DNA of 56,638 nt from Oscillospiraceae bacterium (GTDB lineage Bacteria > Bacillota > Clostridia > Oscillospirales > Oscillospiraceae). Positions 10,438-19,813 of this stretch are shown here, piece after piece; within the stretch, counting starts at the first letter, position 1, and each line of letters opens with the position of its first letter. Under the pieces are notes generated by a model. The model saw only the letters and a list, made by a program, of their open reading frames with translations. It was not told the DNA's origin and searched no databases. The stretch lies in the NCBI GenBank assembly GCA_017621795.1, contig JAGASJ010000016.1:1-56638 (forward strand). The letters run 5' to 3'. Made by a program: the position numbers and the translations under genes.

Positions 10438-10911
10438 TTAGAAAGATTCTAAGCGCATTTCCAAAATCATTTGCAGAGCATGCTCCACCGCTTGACGGCG
10501 TACCTCTTCCCGGTCGCCCGTCAGCAACAGTTTTTTACAATCGGTAATACTGTCATCGCTGTATCCGATATATACCGTTCCCACCGGGTTTCCGTAGTCA
10601 TCTCCCCCGGGGCCGGCAAGTCCTGTGACGGACACTGCAACATCAGCAAGCAGAAGCTTTTTAACGCCCTCCGCCATCTGCTTTGCAACCTCCGCAGAAA
10701 CTGCTCCATACCGTTCCAGTGTTTCCGCCTTCACGCCCAAAACCGCACACTTCACCTCATTGGTATAGCTCACAACGCCGCCTTTATACACCTTTGAGCT
10801 GCCACTGACCGCTGTAATCGCACCACCGATCAATCCGCCTGTGCAGCTTTCGGCGGTGGCAAGCGTTTTTCCCTGTAGGGCGGCTAATACTTTAGCAGAA
10901 AGGGTCATCAT
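10438..10911 (-). CDS. cinA: Nicotinamide-nucleotide amidase, CinA C-terminal type
   Basis: A stand-alone CinA C-terminal domain (PncC type) of 157 residues. The family deamidates NMN to nicotinic acid mononucleotide, recycling pyridine nucleotides. Marks are TAESCTGGLIGGAITAVSGS near 19-38, VVSYTNEVK near 46-54, GLAGPGGD near 96, and NPVGTVYIG near 107. The N-terminal molybdopterin-binding-like domain of full CinA is absent. Its start overlaps the end of thiI by 20 bases, so the two are translated from one message. Confidence 0.92.
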   Translation of the reverse strand: MMTLSAKVLAALQGKTLATAESCTGGLIGGAITAVSGSSKVYKGGVVSYTNEVKCAVLGVKAETLERYGAVSAEVAKQMAEGVKKLLLADVAVSVTGLAGPGGDDYGNPVGTVYIGYSDDSITDCKKLLLTGDREEVRRQAVEHALQMILEMRLESF

Positions 10912-12088
10912 CGAACTTCACCGATACCTTTTCAACTGTCTCCAACGCCTGGGCAATGAGTGCTTTGCGGTCAAGCTTTTGTTCCGCGTTTAGCAGCTGA
11001 CCGATTGTAGGCTTTGTTTTCGGGTGCTTCGGAGTAAATACTGTACAGCAGTCCTCATAGGGCAGTATGGATGTATCCATTGTGCCGATCTTGCGGGCAA
11101 TCGTCACAATTTCTTCCTTGTCCATACCCACCAGCGGCATAAAGATGGGCATTTGCACAACTGCGCCGGTAACTGCCATGGCTTCCATGGTTTGGCTGGC
11201 CACCTGCCCCAAATTCTCGCCGGTGATCAGAGCTCCGCAACCATCGTGGCGGGCAATTTCCTGGGAAATCTCCATCATAAAACGGCGCATGATCAGGGTA
11301 AAGAATTCCTCGGCACAGTGATCCCGAATCGCCTCCTGAATGGGCGTAAAGTTCACAATATTGACGGTCATTCTGCCGCTGTATTTAGTGACCAAACGGG
11401 CCAGCTCCATCACCTTGTCCTTCGCAAGCTGTGAAGTATACGGATAGGAGAAAAAGTGTACACACTCAATTTCAACGCCCCGTTTTGCCATCATATATGC
11501 CGCCACAGGAGAATCTATGCCGCCGGAAAGCAGACACATCGCTCTGCCGCCCACGCCGGTGGGTAAACCGCCTGCGCCCGGCTCTGCAGGACCGTGTACA
11601 TAGGCCGCAAAATCACGGACCTCCACATACACCGTATAGGCAGGATGGTGCACATCCACCAGGCAATCGGGATGGGCTTCCGCAATTCGTCCACCGATCT
11701 CTTGAGAAATCTGAATGGAATTCAGCGGAAATGATTTATCGGAACGTTTTGACTCCACCTTAAAAGAGGCCGCGCAATCCAGATCCTCTCCCAGGTATTC
11801 TTCAACCGCATTGAAAATGCTGTCTAAATCCTTTTCACAGGGACGGCAACGGCAAAGACTCACCAGTCCAAAAATGGATTTGCAGGCTTCCCATGCACTG
11901 TCTACATCCGCCTCTTCATCCATAGGTTCAACATACACCGTAGACTGCATAATATACACGTCAAAGTTTCCGTAAGCCTTCATTCTGCGGCGAATGTTCT
12001 GACGCAGTCTGTTTTCAAACTGTCGTTTATTCGTGCCCTTGAGCACGACCTCTCCAAGTTTCAGCAAAAATATCTCGTTCAAGTTCAT
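10892..12088 (-). CDS. thiI: tRNA 4-thiouridine synthase ThiI
   Basis: ThiI transfers sulfur to U8 of tRNA and, in many bacteria, also supports thiamine thiazole synthesis. The product has 398 residues, the short form without a rhodanese domain. Order: ferredoxin-like plus THUMP domain (about 1-165), then the PP-loop ATP pyrophosphatase with LLSGGIDSPVAAYMM (186-200), and YEDCCTVFTPKHPKT near the C-terminus. AGGAG lies only 2 nt before the ATG, while an in-frame TTG at 12082 would have an 8-nt spacing, so the true start could be either. It follows comM across a 26-bp inverted repeat. Confidence 0.95.
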   Translation of the reverse strand: MNLNEIFLLKLGEVVLKGTNKRQFENRLRQNIRRRMKAYGNFDVYIMQSTVYVEPMDEEADVDSAWEACKSIFGLVSLCRCRPCEKDLDSIFNAVEEYLGEDLDCAASFKVESKRSDKSFPLNSIQISQEIGGRIAEAHPDCLVDVHHPAYTVYVEVRDFAAYVHGPAEPGAGGLPTGVGGRAMCLLSGGIDSPVAAYMMAKRGVEIECVHFFSYPYTSQLAKDKVMELARLVTKYSGRMTVNIVNFTPIQEAIRDHCAEEFFTLIMRRFMMEISQEIARHDGCGALITGENLGQVASQTMEAMAVTGAVVQMPIFMPLVGMDKEEIVTIARKIGTMDTSILPYEDCCTVFTPKHPKTKPTIGQLLNAEQKLDRKALIAQALETVEKVSVKFDDDPFC

Positions 12089-12096
12089 ATCTCCTA

Positions 12097-12185
12097 TTAA
12101 GCAGTGGAGCGTCGAACACCGACAGCCCCACGGCAGTCCTTTTGTTTGTATTTTTCCTTTCGGGGTTCAACGCCCCACTGCTTAA
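12097..12185. repeat. 26-bp imperfect inverted repeat between comM and thiI
   Basis: Arms 12097-12122 and 12160-12185 match at 23 of 26 positions around a 37-base centre. Each arm carries a TAA; the right one is the comM stop codon. The repeat fills nearly the whole comM-thiI gap and ends just before the thiI ribosome binding site. It has no clear T-run, so a simple terminator is unlikely. Confidence 0.8.
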
Positions 12186-13690
12186 ATATTGACTGTTCGG
12201 TACTGGATGGCCTCCGCAATATGCTCCGTCTGAATATCCCGGGAGCCTGCCAGGTCCGCAATGGTACGTGCAACCCGCAAAATGCGGTCGTAGCTGCGGG
12301 CTGTAAGTCCAAATGCTTCAAACGCCTGTTTCATCAGCCCATGGGCCTCATCATCCAACACACAATAATAGCGCAATTCATTGGGGCCCATTCGGGCATT
12401 GTACATTCCGGAGGATTCACCGTATCTGCGATGCTGAACGGTACGCGCCGCATTCACCCGCTTGCGTATTTCGCTGGATGGCTCTGCCTCTGCGCGAGCC
12501 CGCAGATCATCATAATGCACAGCCGGCACTTCCACGATCATATCAATTCGATCCAAAAGCGGACCGGAAATGCGGCTTCTGTACTGTTCTATGGAGTTTT
12601 CTGTGCAGCTGCACCGCCCGGATGGGTCGCCATACCATCCGCATTTACAGGGATTCATGGCACATACCAGCATAAAATCTGCAGGATATGTCACCGATCC
12701 GGACACACGGGCAATGGTCACAGTACCATCCTCCAAAGGCTGACGCATCAAATCCAAGGTATCCTTCTTGAACTCAGGCAGTTCATCCAAAAACAGCACA
12801 CCCTTATGGGCCATGGAAATCTCACCCGGGCGTGGATTGGTCCCACCGCCAATCAGGCCGGCGTTGGATATGGTATGATGCGGTGAACGGAAAGGACGGC
12901 GCTGGATCAGCGGTGTCTCCGGCCTCAGCATTCCTAAAACAGAGTATATCTGCGTCACCTTCAGTGATTCAGGCCAGGTCATATCCGGCAAAATGGAAGG
13001 CAGTCGCTTGCTGAGCATACTTTTGCCCGAGCCGGGAGGACCGATCAGCAGGATGTTGTGACCGCCTGCCGCCGCGATCTCCATTGCTCTTTTAACATTC
13101 TCCTGCCCAACCACATCTTTAAAGTCGGGGATGTCCAATTCCCTGCTTTCGGGGATCCACATCTGCTGTTCTTCAATGGGAACACCGCCGTTGAGTGCAT
13201 CTGCCAACTGCGTAACTGTGTGGACAGGATAAATGGCAGGGCCTCTTGCCAGGGTCGCCTCGGCAGCATTCTCCGCAGGAACATATACCTTCTGAAAACC
13301 TGCCCGTTTCGCCGCGATTGCCATTGGCAGGACGCCGTTTACAGGACGGATCGTACCGTCCAGAGAGACTTCGCCAATAAACGCGCAATCTGAATCGGGC
13401 CGATTGATGGCACCGCAGGCACACATAATACTCAGCAAAATGGGTAAATCATAGTGGGTGCCACCCTTTTTCAGGTTTGCCGGAGCCAAATTCACCGTAA
13501 TACGACCTGTTGGAAAACGCATACCGCTGGTTTTTGCGGCGGCACGGACACGCTCACGTGCCTCCTTCACAGCGGCATCGGGAAGACCAACGATCTCAAA
13601 ATTCGGCAGGCCATTGGAAATATAGCATTCCACACTCACCTTGCTGCCCTCTATGCCGTAAATTCCCAGGGTAAAAACACTGCAAATCAT
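12182..13690 (-). CDS. comM: YifB/ComM-family Mg-chelatase-like AAA+ ATPase
   Basis: The product has 502 residues. Architecture: an N-terminal Lon protease-like fold (about 20-125), then the AAA+ Mg-chelatase module with Walker A GPPGSGKS at 217-224, Walker B GVLFLDELPEF near 293, a Cys-rich stretch CAMNPCKCGWYGD near 345, and the C-terminal Mg_chelatase_C helices. In transformable bacteria ComM is a hexameric branch-migration helicase for natural transformation; in Clostridia the role is not settled. It is the first gene of comM-thiI-cinA, divergent from nifJ. Confidence 0.93.
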   Translation of the reverse strand: MICSVFTLGIYGIEGSKVSVECYISNGLPNFEIVGLPDAAVKEARERVRAAAKTSGMRFPTGRITVNLAPANLKKGGTHYDLPILLSIMCACGAINRPDSDCAFIGEVSLDGTIRPVNGVLPMAIAAKRAGFQKVYVPAENAAEATLARGPAIYPVHTVTQLADALNGGVPIEEQQMWIPESRELDIPDFKDVVGQENVKRAMEIAAAGGHNILLIGPPGSGKSMLSKRLPSILPDMTWPESLKVTQIYSVLGMLRPETPLIQRRPFRSPHHTISNAGLIGGGTNPRPGEISMAHKGVLFLDELPEFKKDTLDLMRQPLEDGTVTIARVSGSVTYPADFMLVCAMNPCKCGWYGDPSGRCSCTENSIEQYRSRISGPLLDRIDMIVEVPAVHYDDLRARAEAEPSSEIRKRVNAARTVQHRRYGESSGMYNARMGPNELRYYCVLDDEAHGLMKQAFEAFGLTARSYDRILRVARTIADLAGSRDIQTEHIAEAIQYRTVNI

Positions 13691-13718
13691 CCCATCAGCT
13701 CCTACTCACATTTTCTAC

Positions 13719-13747
13719 ATCATACCCCATTTGATAAAAAAAGACAA
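13719..13747 (-). promoter_or_regulatory. Probable comM promoter
   Basis: Minus strand: -35 TTGTCT (13742-13747), 17-bp spacer, -10 TATGAT (13719-13724), about 30 bases before the comM start. Confidence 0.55.
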
Positions 13748-13848
13748 TTCTTTTTTTGTATTTTCTCTGCTTCTGCTCTTATTCCGTCGTGAACGAAAAA
13801 ATTTCAACGATTTTCACGAAATTTCCAACGCTGAAACACAATATCGGC

Positions 13849-13877
13849 TTTACAAACGAGATGAAAAGTGCTATAGT
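13849..13877 (+). promoter_or_regulatory. Probable nifJ promoter
   Basis: -35 TTTACA (13849-13854), 17-bp spacer, -10 TATAGT (13872-13877). The start of transcription would fall about 25 bases before the ribosome binding site used by the TTG start. Confidence 0.7.
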
Positions 13878-13917
13878 ATATGGGACGAATTTTGAATACT
13901 TTAGGAGGTATTTTGTT

Positions 13918-16900
13918 TTGGCAAGAAAATTCAAAACTATGGACGGCAATACTGCTGCCGCCCACGTCAGCTACGCCTTTACTGAGGTCGCTGGCATCTA
14001 CCCCATTACGCCTTCCAGTCCCATGGCCGACTATGTTGACCAGTGGGCCGCTGCAGGCCGTAAGAACATCTTTGGCGACACTGTTAAGGTCGTGGAGATG
14101 CAGTCCGAAGCCGGCGCTGCCGGTACTGTTCACGGCTCTTTGGCCGCAGGTGCTCTGACCACCACCTACACCGCATCTCAGGGTCTTCTGCTGATGATCC
14201 CCAATATGTACAAGATTGCCGGTGAATTGCTCCCCAGCGTATTCCACGTATCTGCCCGTACCGTTGCTGCTCAGGCTCTGAACATCTTCGGTGACCACTC
14301 CGACGTCTACGCCTGCCGTCAGACCGGTTTTGCTATGCTGTGCGAAACCAACGTGCAGGAAGTTATGGACCTGGGTGCTGTGGCACACCTGGCCGCTTTG
14401 GAGGGCCGCGTTCCCTTTATCAACTTCTTTGACGGTTTCCGTACATCCCACGAGATCCAGAAGATCGCTATTTGGGATTATGAGGATCTGAAGGAAATGA
14501 CCAATATGGATGCTGTGGAAGCCTTCCGCAAGCACTCCCTGAATCCTGAGCGCCCTGCAATGCGCGGCTCTCACGAAAATGACGACATTTTCTTCCAGCA
14601 CCGCGAGGCCTGCAACAAGTACTACAAAGCACTGCCTGCAGTGGTTGAGAAGTACATGGCAAAGGTAAACGAGAAGCTGGGTACCAACTACCAGCTGTTC
14701 AACTACTACGGCGCTGCCGATGCTGACCGCGTCATCGTCGCTATGGGCTCCATCAACGACGTTATTGAAGAAGTCATCGACTACCTGAACGCCAACGGCG
14801 AAAAGGTCGGTCTGGTGAAGGTCCGTCTGTTCCGTCCCTTCTGCGCCGAGAAGCTGCTGGCCGCTATTCCCGCTACCGCAAAGAAGATTGCTGTGCTGGA
14901 TCGCACCAAGGAGCCCGGTTCTCAGGGCGAGCCTCTGTATCAGGATGTGGTTATGGCTCTGGCTAAGGCCGGCCGCAACGACGTAACTGTGATCGGTGGC
15001 CGTTACGGCTTAGGCTCCAAGGACACCCATCCCGCTTCCGTATTCGCTGTTTACGAGGAGCTGGCTAAGGATGCACCTAAGCATGAGTTTACCATAGGTA
15101 TTGTGGACGACCTGACCCACCTGTCTCTGGAAGAGAAGGTCTCCCCCAACACCGCGGCAGAAGGCACCATCGAATGCAAGTTCTGGGGTCTCGGCGGCGA
15201 CGGCACTGTTGGTGCCAACAAGAACTCCATTAAGATCATCGGTGACCACACCGGCAAGTACGTACAGGCTTACTTCCAGTACGACTCCAAGAAGACCGGC
15301 GGTGTAACCGTTTCTCACCTGCGCTTCGGCGATCAGGCCATCAAGAGCCCCTACTATATCAACAAGGCAGACTTTGTTGCCTGCCACAACCCCTCTTATA
15401 TCACCAAGGGCTTTAAGATCGTTCAGGACGTAAAACCCGGCGGTGTATTCCTGATCAACTGCCAGTGGACCCTGGAGGAGCTGGAGCACCATCTGGATGC
15501 CGCCTCCAAGCGTTACATTGCAAACAACAACATTCAGCTGTATACCATCAACGCCATCGACCTGGCTATTAAGGTTGGTATGGGCAAGCGCACCAACACC
15601 ATTTTGCAGTCCGCTTTCTTCTCCCTGGCAAAGGTTATGCCCGAAGAAGAGGCTATTGGCTACATGAAGGCTGCCGCTGAGGCTTCCTATCTGAAGAAGG
15701 GCCGCGATGTGGTTGACAAGAACTGGGACGCTATTGATGCCGGTGCTACCGCATACGTTAAGATCGACGTGCCCGCATCCTGGGCAAACGCCGAAGACGT
15801 AAAGGCTGAGCTGAACCTGGAAGGCAATGCTGATACCATTGCTGTTGTAAAGAACATTCTGACTCCTGTTGGCAAGATGGACGGCTACAGCCTGCCTGTT
15901 TCCGCCTTTGATCCCTATGTGGACGGTCAGTTTGCTCTGGGCGCTGCCGCTTATGAGAAGCGTGGCGTTGCCGTTACCGTGCCCCACTGGGATGAGACAA
16001 AGTGTATCCAGTGTAACAACTGTGCTTACGTATGTCCCCATGCTACCATCCGTCCCTTCGCTCTGACCGAGGCTGAAGCTGCTGCAGCTCCCGCCGGTGC
16101 CAGAATCGTGCCTGTTAAGGCCGGCAAGGGCAAGGGCGTATACAGCTACGCAATGGCTGTTTCTCCCCTGGATTGTATGGGCTGCGGCGTCTGTGTAGGC
16201 GTATGTCCCACCGGCGCTATCACCATGGTTCCTCAGGAGAACGAGCTGGCTGAGCAGGAAGTGTTCAACTACATGGTTTCCAAGGTCAGCCAGAAGCCCG
16301 ATATGGAAGACACTTCCGTGAAGGGCAGTCAGTTCAAGAAGCCTCTGTTGGAGTTCTCCGGCTCCTGCGCAGGCTGTGCCGAAACCAGCTATGCCCGCTT
16401 GGTCACTCAACTGTTTGGCGACCGTATGTACATCTCCAATGCTACCGGCTGTTCCTCCATTTGGGGCGGTCCTGCTGCTACCTCTCCCTACTGTGTCAAC
16501 GCAGAGGGTCACGGTCCTGCTTGGTCCAACTCCCTGTTTGAGGACAATGCTGAGCACGGCTTGGGTATGTACACCGCACAGGCTGTGATCCGTGAGTCCC
16601 TGGCCAACAAGGTGCGCAAGGTTATGGAAGATACCTGCTGTGACGAACGCAAGGCCGCTTGCCAGGCTTGGCTGGACACCTTCAATGACGGTGAAGCCAA
16701 CAAGGCCGCTACCAAGGCTCTGATCGCAAACCTGGAATCCAAGGTCTGCTGTGATACCGTTAAGGACATTCTGTCCAAGAAGGAATATCTGTCCAAGAAG
16801 TCCGTGTGGATCTTCGGCGGCGACGGCTGGGCATACGACATCGGCTTCGGTGGCGTTGACCACGTTTTGGCCTCCAACAAGGACGTAAACATTTTCGTAT

Positions 16901-17445
16901 TCGATACCGAGGTTTACTCCAACACCGGCGGACAGGCTTCCAAGGCTTCCAACATCGGTCAGGTGGCTCAGTTTGCCGCTTCCGGTAAGGAAACCAAGAA
17001 GAAGTCCCTGGCTGAGATCGCAATGTCCTACGGCTATGTATACGTCGCTCAGATCGCTATGGGCGCTAACCAGGCGCAGACCATTAAGGCAATCTGCGAG
17101 GCAGAGGCCTACAACGGTCCTTCCCTGATCATCGGCTACGCTCCCTGTGAGATGCACTCCATCAAGGGCGGTATGATGAACTGCCAGAGCGAGATGAAGA
17201 AGGCTGTGGAATGCGGCTACTGGAACCTGTTCCGTTTTGATCCCTCCAAGGAAACCGGCAAGTTCACTTTGGACTCCAAGGCACCCAAGGATGGTTATCA
17301 GGAATTCCTGATGAACGAAGCTCGTTACAGCCGTCTGACCCGTGAGTTCCCCGAGCGTGCTACCGAGCTGTTCGCCAAGAACGAGGCTGCCGCTAAGGAG
17401 CGCTACGAGCATCTGCTGAAGCTGGTTGAAATGTATAAGGATTGA
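13918..17445 (+). CDS. nifJ: Pyruvate:ferredoxin (flavodoxin) oxidoreductase
   Basis: Single-chain PFOR: pyruvate plus CoA gives acetyl-CoA and CO2 with electrons to ferredoxin or flavodoxin, the central step of fermentative pyruvate use. The product has 1175 residues, the normal length. The start is a TTG at 13918 with AGGAGG at 13903-13908; the ATG at 13756 lies upstream of the promoter. The N-terminus MARKFKTMDGNTAAAHVSYAF is typical. Two 4Fe-4S motifs, CIQCNNCAYVCP (near 697) and CMGCGVCVGVCP (near 754), are followed by the TPP region GSCAGCAET, NATGCSSIWGG and GGDGWAYDIG. Codon use is strongly biased, as for a highly expressed gene, and leaves an 800-codon antisense frame open. Confidence 0.98.
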   Translation: MARKFKTMDGNTAAAHVSYAFTEVAGIYPITPSSPMADYVDQWAAAGRKNIFGDTVKVVEMQSEAGAAGTVHGSLAAGALTTTYTASQGLLLMIPNMYKIAGELLPSVFHVSARTVAAQALNIFGDHSDVYACRQTGFAMLCETNVQEVMDLGAVAHLAALEGRVPFINFFDGFRTSHEIQKIAIWDYEDLKEMTNMDAVEAFRKHSLNPERPAMRGSHENDDIFFQHREACNKYYKALPAVVEKYMAKVNEKLGTNYQLFNYYGAADADRVIVAMGSINDVIEEVIDYLNANGEKVGLVKVRLFRPFCAEKLLAAIPATAKKIAVLDRTKEPGSQGEPLYQDVVMALAKAGRNDVTVIGGRYGLGSKDTHPASVFAVYEELAKDAPKHEFTIGIVDDLTHLSLEEKVSPNTAAEGTIECKFWGLGGDGTVGANKNSIKIIGDHTGKYVQAYFQYDSKKTGGVTVSHLRFGDQAIKSPYYINKADFVACHNPSYITKGFKIVQDVKPGGVFLINCQWTLEELEHHLDAASKRYIANNNIQLYTINAIDLAIKVGMGKRTNTILQSAFFSLAKVMPEEEAIGYMKAAAEASYLKKGRDVVDKNWDAIDAGATAYVKIDVPASWANAEDVKAELNLEGNADTIAVVKNILTPVGKMDGYSLPVSAFDPYVDGQFALGAAAYEKRGVAVTVPHWDETKCIQCNNCAYVCPHATIRPFALTEAEAAAAPAGARIVPVKAGKGKGVYSYAMAVSPLDCMGCGVCVGVCPTGAITMVPQENELAEQEVFNYMVSKVSQKPDMEDTSVKGSQFKKPLLEFSGSCAGCAETSYARLVTQLFGDRMYISNATGCSSIWGGPAATSPYCVNAEGHGPAWSNSLFEDNAEHGLGMYTAQAVIRESLANKVRKVMEDTCCDERKAACQAWLDTFNDGEANKAATKALIANLESKVCCDTVKDILSKKEYLSKKSVWIFGGDGWAYDIGFGGVDHVLASNKDVNIFVFDTEVYSNTGGQASKASNIGQVAQFAASGKETKKKSLAEIAMSYGYVYVAQIAMGANQAQTIKAICEAEAYNGPSLIIGYAPCEMHSIKGGMMNCQSEMKKAVECGYWNLFRFDPSKETGKFTLDSKAPKDGYQEFLMNEARYSRLTREFPERATELFAKNEAAAKERYEHLLKLVEMYKD

Positions 17446-17457
17446 TTCCTAAAATTG

Positions 17458-17485
17458 GGGGGTGCCTTTTAAAGGCACCCCCTTT
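17458..17485 (+). terminator. nifJ terminator
   Basis: GGGGGTGCC (17458-17466) pairs with GGCACCCCC (17474-17482), followed by TTT, directly after the nifJ stop. Confidence 0.85.
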
Positions 17486-17542
17486 AGAGTATCAAAAGCC
17501 CCTAAAATCAAATCTGTATACGAATTGTATTGGGAGATAAGA

Positions 17543-17698
17543 ATGTACTGCACAATAACCGATATCAGAGGAGATTATGCCTTTGTTACCTATGAAGATA
17601 CAGGCATCACCTCCGAGGTTGCCATCGCACTGCTTCCGTTCGGCGTGGATATTGGCGACAGGCTGAAGTTTGAAAATTACGAATTCAGCATTGCATAA
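17543..17698 (+). CDS. Small protein, DUF3006-like pattern
   Basis: A 51-residue acidic protein. The pattern VTYEDTG...LLPFGVDIGDRLKFE resembles the small beta-barrel DUF3006-type proteins (Asp-Tyr-Ala-x-Val strand, then LLP...GD), but this is a by-eye resemblance. The frame could begin at 17462, yet that would lie inside the nifJ terminator; the ATG at 17543 has GGGAG 6 nt upstream. The upp promoter overlaps its 3' end. No function can be given. Confidence 0.65.
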   Translation: MYCTITDIRGDYAFVTYEDTGITSEVAIALLPFGVDIGDRLKFENYEFSIA

Positions 17699-17719
17699 AA
17701 TTTTGCATTATGCTATAAT
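17691..17719 (+). promoter_or_regulatory. Probable upp promoter
   Basis: -35 TTGCAT (17691-17696), 17-bp spacer, perfect -10 TATAAT (17714-17719), then AAAAGGAG before the upp ATG. The -35 overlaps the last codons of the preceding small gene. Confidence 0.75.
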
Positions 17720-17751
17720 CATCCGCAGAAAAAGCAAAAAGGAGATAATAT

Positions 17752-18381
17752 ATGGGCAAGGTATACGTTTTTGACCATCCCCTGATTCAGCACAAGCTGA
17801 GCATTATGCGCAACAAAGAGACAAGCACCAAAGAGTTCCGCGAACTGCTTTCCGAGATCGCAATGCTGATGACCTATGAGATCACCAGAGATCTTCCCAC
17901 CGATCCGGTGGAGATCGAAACCCCCATTGGTCACGCCACCGTGCCAATGCTGAAGAAACAGCCCATTTGTTTGGTGCCTATTCTCCGTGCCGGCTTGGGG
18001 ATGGTGGATGCCATCTTGAAGCTCCTTCCCAATGCCAAGGTCGGGCACATCGGAATGTACCGCGACGAGGAAACACTGAAGCCTGTCCCCTATTACTGCA
18101 AGCTTCCTAATGAGGCCCCCAACTCTTCCATTCTGATTTTGGAGCCTATGAACGCCACAGGCGGCAGTACTGCCGCAGGCATTACCGTCCTCAAGGAACG
18201 GGGCTGTAAAAACATCAAGGTGCTGAACCTGATCGCAACGCCCCAAGGCGCTGCCCGCGTACACGAAGAACACCCGGATGTGGATATTTATATCGCATCT
18301 ATGGATGAAGGCTTGAACGAAAACGCCTACATTGTACCCGGCTTGGGTGATGCCGGCGACCGCATTTTCGGTACAAAATAA
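17752..18381 (+). CDS. upp: Uracil phosphoribosyltransferase
   Basis: Pyrimidine salvage: uracil plus PRPP gives UMP. The product has 209 residues, full length. [11 protein letters not shown] near 78-88 and the PRPP loop [12 protein letters not shown] at 129-140 are diagnostic, and the C-terminus [14 protein letters not shown] is the typical uracil-binding end. It has its own promoter and terminator. The last 185 bases of this gene plus its terminator occur a second time at 23305-23548 (see the truncated copy). Confidence 0.98.
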   Translation: MGKVYVFDHPLIQHKLSIMRNKETSTKEFRELLSEIAMLMTYEITRDLPTDPVEIETPIGHATVPMLKKQPICLVPILRAGLGMVDAILKLLPNAKVGHIGMYRDEETLKPVPYYCKLPNEAPNSSILILEPMNATGGSTAAGITVLKERGCKNIKVLNLIATPQGAARVHEEHPDVDIYIASMDEGLNENAYIVPGLGDAGDRIFGTK

Positions 18382-18442
18382 TAAACGCTATTGATAAAAA
18401 AGGTGCTGCCTCAATTTGAGACAGCACCTTTTCCGTCATATT
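18197..18442 (+). repeat. Left copy of a 246-bp direct repeat (upp 3' end plus terminator)
   Basis: This is the functional upp 3' end and terminator. It matches 23305-23548 with four substitutions and one 2-base deletion in the other copy. The two copies are in the same orientation and bound about 4.9 kb holding the 379-residue gene and clpB. Confidence 0.95.
18399..18432. terminator. Bidirectional terminator of upp and the convergent gene
   Basis: AAAGGTGCTGCCTCAA pairs with TTGAGACAGCACCTTTT around a minimal loop; A/T runs on both sides serve both strands. The same hairpin is repeated at 23505-23538. Confidence 0.9.
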
Positions 18443-18490
18443 TTATTTGTTCACTTTTAAAATTGTCCTTGACAGTGGATATTGCATCTT

Positions 18491-19630
18491 TTACCACAAA
18501 GCCGAAGGAACGAACCAATTTGGAGTTTCCTCATAAAAGGCATCAAGCTCCGGAACAATGGTTTTCTCGAATTCGGAAACAACTGAAAGCATCTCTTCAG
18601 AACAGGAATCGATCTCTGCTTGGTTTGTGGGGGTCTGCACGGATCTGCCCAGCACATGACAAAATCCAATTCCCTGAATGTTCAAAAGATATTCTGTATT
18701 AGAATGGGACGGCCCGCTATCGACCAACAGCCGAAGCACGTGACCTCTGGGCGTTCTTTTATCAAGTATATACAAACCCATAGCCTCATAATGATAGGAG
18801 AAGCCGTATTGTTTCGCTAATTTTTTAAGTTTTGCAGCGATAGTGTAGTCTGGGAAAAATTTGATCAGCTTGTCTTTTGTGGGAAAGCGCTCAGCAAAGA
18901 AACTGCGCGACTTCTCTATTACCGGTTTGATCTGTTTGTCCCAGGATGCAATTTTTTGTTTTTCCGCATCAGTCAAATAGATCTGCATACTGACTTTAGG
19001 ATGAATATTGGGCAGCAATGCTTTCATAGCTTCGAAATATGGTGTAGCATCGTGAATAATTCCATTGTGTAAGATGTCTATAGAGAGTGAAATATAATTA
19101 CCACCCGTTGAATAACGATGCAGGCGAATACCGGAACCATACGGCTGATCCTGAAGACGCCATGCGAGGTCTAAGTCACACTGCCAATCCTCAGCGAGGC
19201 TTTTAACGCGTGATATATCTCGTTCATAAGGGATCACATTATGGAAGAAGTCAATATCATAGTAGTAGAGATCACTTTCACGAAAACCATATCTACGATG
19301 AATCTTTTTCATATGCGGTAAAACATCCGCTTCGGTACAGCCTGTATCGATGTCAATATTGCTCAGAAAATATATTGAGTACAATCCGTAATCACTGCCA
19401 TTAAAAAAACGGATTTTGCCCAGTGCAGGGCAGTCTTTGACTGCTTTTGCACAGCTTCCGGTGGAAAGCGTTTCCTCATGGGACTTCATATAAGGCAATT
19501 CGTCAAAGTAGTACAGGAAACGATGGGCGGTTAGATTTTGCTCTTCAAGAAAACGATGGGCGATTGCCGGGTAGTCGGAATACGGAATTTTGGAACTCAA
19601 ATTGAAGGTGTACGTCTGAATGACACGCAT
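18491..19630 (-). CDS. Orphan cytosolic protein of unknown function
   Basis: Not recognised. The product has 379 residues with no signal peptide and no membrane segment. It is rich in Tyr, Phe and His, with motifs such as YYFDELPYMKSH near 40-51, GIRLHRYSTGGNYISLSIDI near 168-187, and GHVLRLLVDSGPSHSNTEYLL near 298. The even mix of alpha and beta patterns suggests a folded globular protein rather than a spurious frame. AAGGATG precedes the ATG. It lies within the segment bounded by the two upp 3' copies, opposite to upp, with its own promoter, and shares the upp terminator. It may be cargo of a transferred segment. Confidence 0.75.
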   Translation of the reverse strand: MRVIQTYTFNLSSKIPYSDYPAIAHRFLEEQNLTAHRFLYYFDELPYMKSHEETLSTGSCAKAVKDCPALGKIRFFNGSDYGLYSIYFLSNIDIDTGCTEADVLPHMKKIHRRYGFRESDLYYYDIDFFHNVIPYERDISRVKSLAEDWQCDLDLAWRLQDQPYGSGIRLHRYSTGGNYISLSIDILHNGIIHDATPYFEAMKALLPNIHPKVSMQIYLTDAEKQKIASWDKQIKPVIEKSRSFFAERFPTKDKLIKFFPDYTIAAKLKKLAKQYGFSYHYEAMGLYILDKRTPRGHVLRLLVDSGPSHSNTEYLLNIQGIGFCHVLGRSVQTPTNQAEIDSCSEEMLSVVSEFEKTIVPELDAFYEETPNWFVPSALW

Positions 19631-19675
19631 ATAATCACATCCTTCTTGTTAGAAATAGTATTGGGGGATATTTTT

Positions 19676-19704
19676 AATATATCATACATATAGTTGGGAT
19701 TCAA
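19676..19704 (-). promoter_or_regulatory. Probable promoter of the orphan 379-residue gene
   Basis: Minus strand: -35 TTGAAT (19699-19704), 17-bp spacer, -10 TATATT (19676-19681). Confidence 0.55.
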
Positions 19705-19813
19705 GAAAAATCAAAAATACATATTGGGCCGTCAGAATTCATCGTGCGTTTGTTTTGCATTTTATGAGAAGGGAGCGTTTTCGTGAAGCAGTACATATAC
19801 GCACGGGTTACAA

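Noticed and set aside
15010..17412. An 800-codon open frame antisense to nifJ
   Set aside because: It is the mirror of strong codon bias in nifJ. The translation is low-complexity Val/Gly/Leu/His, has no ribosome binding site, and nifJ has full motif support.
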